From: a virus
DNA: 28,712 nt
Direction: 5' to 3' (one strand)
IMG/VR virus record: IMGVR_UViG_2162886015_000006
Location: 1-28,712 of that record
Shown: piece by piece, positions 24,778 through 28,712 of the stretch
Layout of the letters: each line of letters opens with the position of its first letter
Numbering within the stretch: the stretch's first letter is position 1
Translations under genes and position numbers: made by a program
Notes under the pieces: model-generated
The model's database searches: none
Told to the model about the DNA's origin: nothing
The model's input: only the letters and a program-made list of their open reading frames with translations

Positions 24778-26160
24778 CTAGAAGGTCGGCGGGGTCAGGC
24801 CACCGATCTCCACGACGGACTGCGGGTAGCGGCCGGCGGTGAATGCCAGGTAGCCGTACACCTGAAGGCGGACGGTCAGGTTCGCCGACCCGACGTCCGG
24901 CATGACGCGGCTACGGATGCCGGACTCGAACAGAACCAGGTCGCTGGCACGCAGGACGTGGATGACGTCCGCGTTGGTGGACGCGCCCGTGGTGATCGGG
25001 ATCGACGGGTCCGTGACGACCGGCAGGCCGTGCATCTGCCCGACGACCTGTTCCGCGCCGACGGTGCCGAGCGTGGCAATGGCGTTCATCGGGTTGCCGG
25101 CGTTCGGGGTGACCAACGGCCGGCCGGAGCTGTCGGAGGCAGCGAGGAAGAACGCCCACCGGCGCGGGTGCATGACGATCACGGTCGGCGGCATGAACCG
25201 CGTCGTGTGAACGGTCTGGACGGCGTTGGCGATCGCGCTGTAGATGCCCGATACGGTCACAGCCGACGGGGTGATGGTGAGGATGTTCGCCGTGTTACGC
25301 ACGCCAGTGACCTGACCGGACGCACCGGATCCGTTGATGACCTGCAGGTCAACCTTCGTCGCGTAATCGCTCACCAAATCCCTGAAGATGACCTGGTCGA
25401 AGTTGACCGGGCTCTGGTCCAGCAACTGGATCGCGACGTCCTGCTGGCCGGCGATGGTGCGGACCGGCGCGACCACGGACGTGTCGGTCAGGTCCGTGTC
25501 CACGACGGCCGTGTTGTCCGCGGTCTGGATCGCAGTGGCGGTTCCACTGGCGACCTTCGGGATGTTGATCGAGTCGGTGCCCGGGGGGAGCGCCTGGCCG
25601 TTGCAGAGGTTCGCGTACGCCCTGCCCGCCCTCGCGAGCTCGACGTAGTTGTTCATGAGCCACAGCGGCGGGACGAAGAAACCGCCCTGGCCGTCCGTGC
25701 GGTTCGGCAGGACGCGGTATTCCTTGTCGGTCTCGACGTCGTGCGCGTGACGTCGGAGTCGCTCGACCGCCGACCCGTCGCCGTCCATGTTGAGCTGCAT
25801 CCGCATGAGGTCCTGCAGGTACGAGCGGCCGTTGCCCTGCTCGTACGTGCGACCCTCGGAGACGGTCATCGCGCGGGCCTGAGCCTTGCGGACCGCTGTC
25901 GCTCCGGCGGTGACCTGCTGGTCCCGCTCGGCCTCCTCCGACAGCTCGGTGATCCGCAGGTCGAAGGACCGCAGGTCCTCGTCCTTGCCCTTGATCTGGG
26001 AGGTCAGAGTGCGGAACTCACCGTCCTCCTCCTCGGAGAGGTCCGCGCGGGCCTCCTCCTCGGCAATGTCAGTGATGGCCTTGCGCTGTGCGAGCAGCTG
26101 CTCGCGGTCCTTCGCGGCCTGCTCGCGCTTGGCGATGAGCCGCTTCAAACGCTCGTCCAT
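24778..26160 (-). CDS. major capsid protein (HK97 fold, fused scaffold)
   Basis: 460 aa. Residues 1-85 form a charged coiled coil (MDERLKRLIAKREQAAKDRE..), the delta/scaffold domain removed by the protease. The capsid domain follows with FFVPPLWLMNNYVELARAGR, a PPGTDSINIPKVASGT strand, VDLQVINGSGASGQVTG (E-loop/A-domain region), MPPTVIVMHPRRWAFFLAAS and VRLQVYGYLAFTAGRYPQSV. HK97-type subunits assemble into the icosahedral shell. ATG with AAGGAG; the longer reading of the frame crosses a repeat-rich leader and is rejected. No separate scaffold gene is seen. Confidence 0.95.
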   Translation of the reverse strand: MDERLKRLIAKREQAAKDREQLLAQRKAITDIAEEEARADLSEEEDGEFRTLTSQIKGKDEDLRSFDLRITELSEEAERDQQVTAGATAVRKAQARAMTVSEGRTYEQGNGRSYLQDLMRMQLNMDGDGSAVERLRRHAHDVETDKEYRVLPNRTDGQGGFFVPPLWLMNNYVELARAGRAYANLCNGQALPPGTDSINIPKVASGTATAIQTADNTAVVDTDLTDTSVVAPVRTIAGQQDVAIQLLDQSPVNFDQVIFRDLVSDYATKVDLQVINGSGASGQVTGVRNTANILTITPSAVTVSGIYSAIANAVQTVHTTRFMPPTVIVMHPRRWAFFLAASDSSGRPLVTPNAGNPMNAIATLGTVGAEQVVGQMHGLPVVTDPSIPITTGASTNADVIHVLRASDLVLFESGIRSRVMPDVGSANLTVRLQVYGYLAFTAGRYPQSVVEIGGLTPPTF

Positions 26161-26197
26161 GACGAGGCTCCTTAACGTTTGTGCGTACTGGGAAGCG

Positions 26198-26242
26198 GCC
26201 AGTGCCAGGCCGGCGAGGTGCCGCCGGTAGCCAGTGCCAGGC
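26198..26242. repeat. 13-bp direct repeat upstream of the capsid gene
   Basis: GCCAGTGCCAGGC occurs at 26198-26210 and 26230-26242, 32 bp apart, in the 134-bp gap between protease and capsid genes. Confidence 0.75.
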
Positions 26243-26253
26243 ATGCGACAGCG

Positions 26254-26277
26254 CCGCGGATCCGTGCCGGACCGCGG
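26254..26277 (-). repeat. hairpin in the capsid-gene leader
   Basis: CCGCGG (26254-26259) with TCCG pairs with CGGA and CCGCGG (26268-26277) around TGC, with one bulged base. No T-run follows on the minus strand. It could be an RNA-processing or stability element that starts the capsid message. Confidence 0.6.
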
Positions 26278-26294
26278 GTAGAGCGCCGCCCGGC

Positions 26295-27014
26295 TTACTC
26301 GGCGGAGATCTTGAGGGCTTCCTGCAGAGTCAGGGTCCGCGTGCTCTTTGGCGCCATTGACCTATGCAGACTCGTGAGTGCATCGCGTGCTTCAGCAATG
26401 CGCCCAAGAACATCAGAACCGCCGGACCGGAGCTCTGCGAGTGCCGCCTCAGGCTCGAGGTCAGCCACGACGTCGAGGGCGGCACGAAGACTGTTCAGCT
26501 GTGCCGACGTTGCCGGGTTCGCCCCGAAATTGACGACGCTGACGTCGCCCTTGTGTAGGGAGACCTCAGTGAGGCGCCGCTGCGAATCGTCATCGGACCA
26601 CGAGTCATTCTTCACACGGAATGCGAACGACATCTCATCCATGTCGCCCCGCTGCATCTTCGTCTCGAGCCGTTGGACGTCCGGGTCCCGGCGGTCCAGG
26701 TTCGCTGTGACGAGAAGCCCGCGGGCGTCGGTGCCGAGGGTCAGCGTGCCGCTCTTGGTCCTGGCCAGCGGCATCCCCTCGTGGTTGATGAGCAGGTGCA
26801 CATCAGGTTTGCCAGCAAGGGTCTGGTCGAACGCGCGCTTGTCGACAGTCTCCGTCCACCCGCGCGGAGAACCGCCCATAACGTCGTAAGGATGGTCAAA
26901 TATCGACGCGTATCCCTTGAGTACTAGAGAATCGCCGTCGGAGTGGACATCGAAGTCACTGGCGGCGATACTACGCCGCTCCGGGGCGTCGATCAGCGTG
27001 CGCCGATCAACCAT
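26295..27014 (-). CDS. HK97-type prohead protease
   Basis: 239 aa. Family motifs in order: LVLKGYASIFDHPYDV, VDKRAFDQTL, VHLLINHEGMPLART (catalytic His78), RRDPDVQRL, GDMDEMSFAF (catalytic Ser129), VSVVNFGANPA. It cuts the scaffold domain off the capsid protein and itself during head maturation. The C-terminal 60 residues are a charged helical extension. The start is ATG at 27014 with AGGAG five bases upstream, overlapping the portal end by 8 bp; GTG two codons earlier lacks proper spacing. Confidence 0.95.
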   Translation of the reverse strand: MVDRRTLIDAPERRSIAASDFDVHSDGDSLVLKGYASIFDHPYDVMGGSPRGWTETVDKRAFDQTLAGKPDVHLLINHEGMPLARTKSGTLTLGTDARGLLVTANLDRRDPDVQRLETKMQRGDMDEMSFAFRVKNDSWSDDDSQRRLTEVSLHKGDVSVVNFGANPATSAQLNSLRAALDVVADLEPEAALAELRSGGSDVLGRIAEARDALTSLHRSMAPKSTRTLTLQEALKISAE

Positions 27015-28269
27015 GGTCACTCCTAGAAGTCTCGATGAGCCGCAACCGGCCGTCCTCGCCCGCGTCGTCCGTGCTGCGGATCGCAGGCACAGCGACCTTC
27101 GCGCCGGCCGCAATCGGCATCGGCGTGTAGTCCTTGCCAGCACCGCCAGGCAGCGGCGGCAGGTCCTCGCGGGCTCGCAGGCCGTCAACATTGTCGAACC
27201 CGATCAGGCGCGCCTTCTCGTACACCTCGAAGCGGGTCTTCAGGTCAGCACGGATCAGCATGTCCGGATCGAACTTCACGTATTGGCCACGGGGCAGCAG
27301 CGCGCTCAGGTGTGACTCCAGCAGCGTGAGCCAGGGCAGCAGCGAGAACTGCACCAGCTCGATCTGCCGCTGCTCTGGTGAGCTGTAGGACATCGACCCG
27401 CCGGTCTCACCGCCGATCATCTCCGGTGGGATGCCGTAGATCGAGGCGATCGTGGACGCGCTCAGCCGCATCGTTTCCACGAACTGCGCCTCGTTCGGGG
27501 AGATCATGAACGGGTCGTATTCCCAGTCGGCTCCGTACACAATCGGCTCATGGGAGCGGATCGCCTGCACGAGACGGCGTTTGATGATGTTCGCGTCGTC
27601 CTGGGAGACCTGCTGTGTCGAGTTCTTGAACCGACCCGGCGGGACACCACCGCTCCGAAACCAGTCATCGGTGAACTTCTGCGCGGCCAGGCCCGTGGAC
27701 ACGGTCACCGCGTAGGCGCCGATCGGCGTCATCCCCCACACGCGGCCTGGGAGCTGGAACCAGGGGATGTGCACGATGTCCTCAGGCGGGACCGGCTCAC
27801 CCAGGTAGTACCACTTCGGGTTCGTGAACGAACCTGGTGAGCCCAGCGGCGTCAACTGAACCCGGTCCTCGCACAGGACGTTCGCCGGGTCCAGCCACTC
27901 GATCCGCGTCGGATACTCCAACGAGTCCCGAGCGGTCACGATGCCCACAGCGTTCCCGCGGTAGGCCAGGGAGGTGACGGCACGGAAAAGCCAGTCGTGC
28001 AGTGTGCCTTGGGCACACGGCTGAGTGAACAGCGATGGAGTCGGCAACGCGCGGCGCTCATCCCCCACCTGCCGGTAGACCTGCATCGGGATGCCAGCAA
28101 TGTTCGCGGCCAACAGCCGACCAGCGGCCAACACGGGTGCAAGCCGTAGAGCACCATCCTCGTGCAGCGCCGCTGGCGCCGCGAGGGGATCGGCCGGCCA
28201 TGACACAGTGGAGGAGTCCAAGGTCCGCTTCTCGGGGTCTCCCCGCCGGAACATGCCGCGCCAGTTCAC
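27007..28269 (-). CDS. phage portal protein (HK97 family)
   Basis: 420 aa. It forms the dodecameric ring for DNA entry at one head vertex. Seen: ALRLAPVLAAGRLLAANIAG near the start, an AYRGNAVGIV segment, a VHIPWF and PGRVWGMTPIGAYA block, WFRSGGVPPG, and a C-terminal part with IYGIPPEMIGGETGGSMSYS and LLPWLTLLESHLSALL, all typical of this family. The start is GTG at 28269, overlapping the terminase stop, with GGGGAG six bases upstream. Reading further back would run into terminase-coding sequence. Confidence 0.95.
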   Translation of the reverse strand: MNWRGMFRRGDPEKRTLDSSTVSWPADPLAAPAALHEDGALRLAPVLAAGRLLAANIAGIPMQVYRQVGDERRALPTPSLFTQPCAQGTLHDWLFRAVTSLAYRGNAVGIVTARDSLEYPTRIEWLDPANVLCEDRVQLTPLGSPGSFTNPKWYYLGEPVPPEDIVHIPWFQLPGRVWGMTPIGAYAVTVSTGLAAQKFTDDWFRSGGVPPGRFKNSTQQVSQDDANIIKRRLVQAIRSHEPIVYGADWEYDPFMISPNEAQFVETMRLSASTIASIYGIPPEMIGGETGGSMSYSSPEQRQIELVQFSLLPWLTLLESHLSALLPRGQYVKFDPDMLIRADLKTRFEVYEKARLIGFDNVDGLRAREDLPPLPGGAGKDYTPMPIAAGAKVAVPAIRSTDDAGEDGRLRLIETSRSDHG

Positions 28270-28712
28270 CAGATGCTCCCCAGCACGTCGTAGGTCACGT
28301 TCAGGCCATGCGTTGCGAATCCGTGGCGGGCCAGAGTGACCACCTCCAAGGGCGTGATATCGGCGGGACTGTCCTTGCGGGACCATGCGTAGGCGTCCGC
28401 TAGCGGCCTGGTTCGTACGGAGCGGGCCGCGGTGTTCAGCTCTGGCCGGTTACGGTGCCGGAGCCGGTCGTTGACGACGTCATCGACGAGAGCCCCGCAC
28501 GCCTGGGCGTACTCGCGGGCGGTGATGATGGCTAGCCGACGTTCTCCGGGGCCCGGCTTCGTTGAGAAACCCGCCTCTATGAGGTCCTTCTCCAGTGCCC
28601 CCGCCGGGCCAGTCGGGTCCAACACGAGGGCGCACGACGCGGTTTCGTCGTAGAGCTCCACGCACCGGTCGACAATCCAGCCAGTGCCAGCCCGGTGATC
28701 GAGGACATCGAC
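28266..28712 (-). CDS. terL: terminase large subunit, C-terminal nuclease part (partial)
   Basis: The open frame runs off the right window edge; the visible 148 codons are the C-terminus. Features: TGWIVDRCVELYDET, a VLDPTGPAG strand, an ITAREYAQACGALVDDVVND helix, the RLRHRNRPELNTAARSV segment and AYAWSRKDSPADITPLEVVT, which fit the RNase H-like nuclease end of siphophage terminases. It cuts concatemeric DNA and, with its unseen ATPase half, packages it. A GTG at 28661 gives a shorter reading but is not the true start, since the family pattern continues upstream. Overlaps the portal start. Confidence 0.9.
   Translation of the reverse strand, partial: VDVLDHRAGTGWIVDRCVELYDETASCALVLDPTGPAGALEKDLIEAGFSTKPGPGERRLAIITAREYAQACGALVDDVVNDRLRHRNRPELNTAARSVRTRPLADAYAWSRKDSPADITPLEVVTLARHGFATHGLNVTYDVLGSIW

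Noticed and set aside
24958-26175. 405-aa open frame on the plus strand
   Set aside because: Antisense shadow of the major capsid gene; Arg/Asp/Val-rich, no domain pattern.
24778-26244. Longer 488-aa start for the capsid protein
   Set aside because: The extra 28 residues come from the repeat-bearing leader; the ATG at 26160 has AAGGAG and begins the expected coiled-coil scaffold.
1-28712. CRISPR array or tRNA genes
   Set aside because: No regularly spaced repeat-spacer pattern and no cloverleaf with CCA-type end or T-loop consensus was seen by eye; a dedicated scan was not possible.
1-28712. Integrated prophage with host flanks
   Set aside because: All recognisable genes are phage-type, no host gene is seen at either edge, and the attP-like dyad appears unsplit. 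A prophage integrated elsewhere cannot be excluded from this window.

Overview
The window reads as part of the genome of a temperate, high-GC, siphovirus-type actinobacteriophage, most like phages of Streptomyces and relatives. The evidence is a complete HK97-type head and long non-contractile tail module, a large serine integrase with what looks like an intact attP, a DUF6221-type protein at the left edge, many tiny zinc-binding early proteins, and GTG starts with 1- to 4-base gene overlaps. The apparently unsplit attP favours a free phage genome over an integrated prophage. The host is inferred from family knowledge, not proven.

Layout. (1) 1-1393: small unknown genes on the minus strand with a repeat-rich 0.45-kb non-coding region (386-834). 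(2) 1549-6591: about 17 small early genes on the plus strand, including two paralogous membrane/zinc-knuckle proteins and a MazZ-like dATP/dGTP diphosphohydrolase. Expression units are separated by terminators. Six promoters share one design: two -35/-10 pairs offset by 11-12 bp, in four cases abutting an upstream terminator hairpin. (3) 6606-9891: a double terminator, a small resolvase/invertase, an intercistronic locus with 14-bp iterons and an 18-bp perfect hairpin, a Cys-rich mini-gene, an attP-like dyad at 8100-8151, the serine integrase, and a 58-aa gene. (4) 9902-9930: a bidirectional terminator where the plus-strand units meet the minus-strand late genes.

(5) Minus strand, read right to left from 28712: terminase large subunit (C-terminal part), portal, prohead protease, major capsid protein with fused scaffold, a small acidic/basic protein, a glycosyltransferase-like protein, head-tail connector, tail terminator-like protein, HK97 gp10-like protein, two small proteins, tail tube, tail assembly chaperones with a canonical -1 frameshift at GGGAAAT, tape measure, Dit-like protein, two further minor tail proteins, and a strong terminator (13501-13526). 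(6) 13349-9957, minus strand: a lysis/cell-wall cluster of two membrane proteins, a CHAP-type endolysin, a GH25 muramidase, a small beta-rich protein, a papain-like cysteine peptidase and a small holin-like protein. The two lysins end in the same Pro-Thr linker and Trp-Phe-Leu tail.

Most interesting items: the attP dyad, the doubled promoters, the shared lysin tails, the glycosyltransferase in the head operon, the MazZ-like gene with a possible internal start, and the hairpin/iteron locus at 7605-7876.
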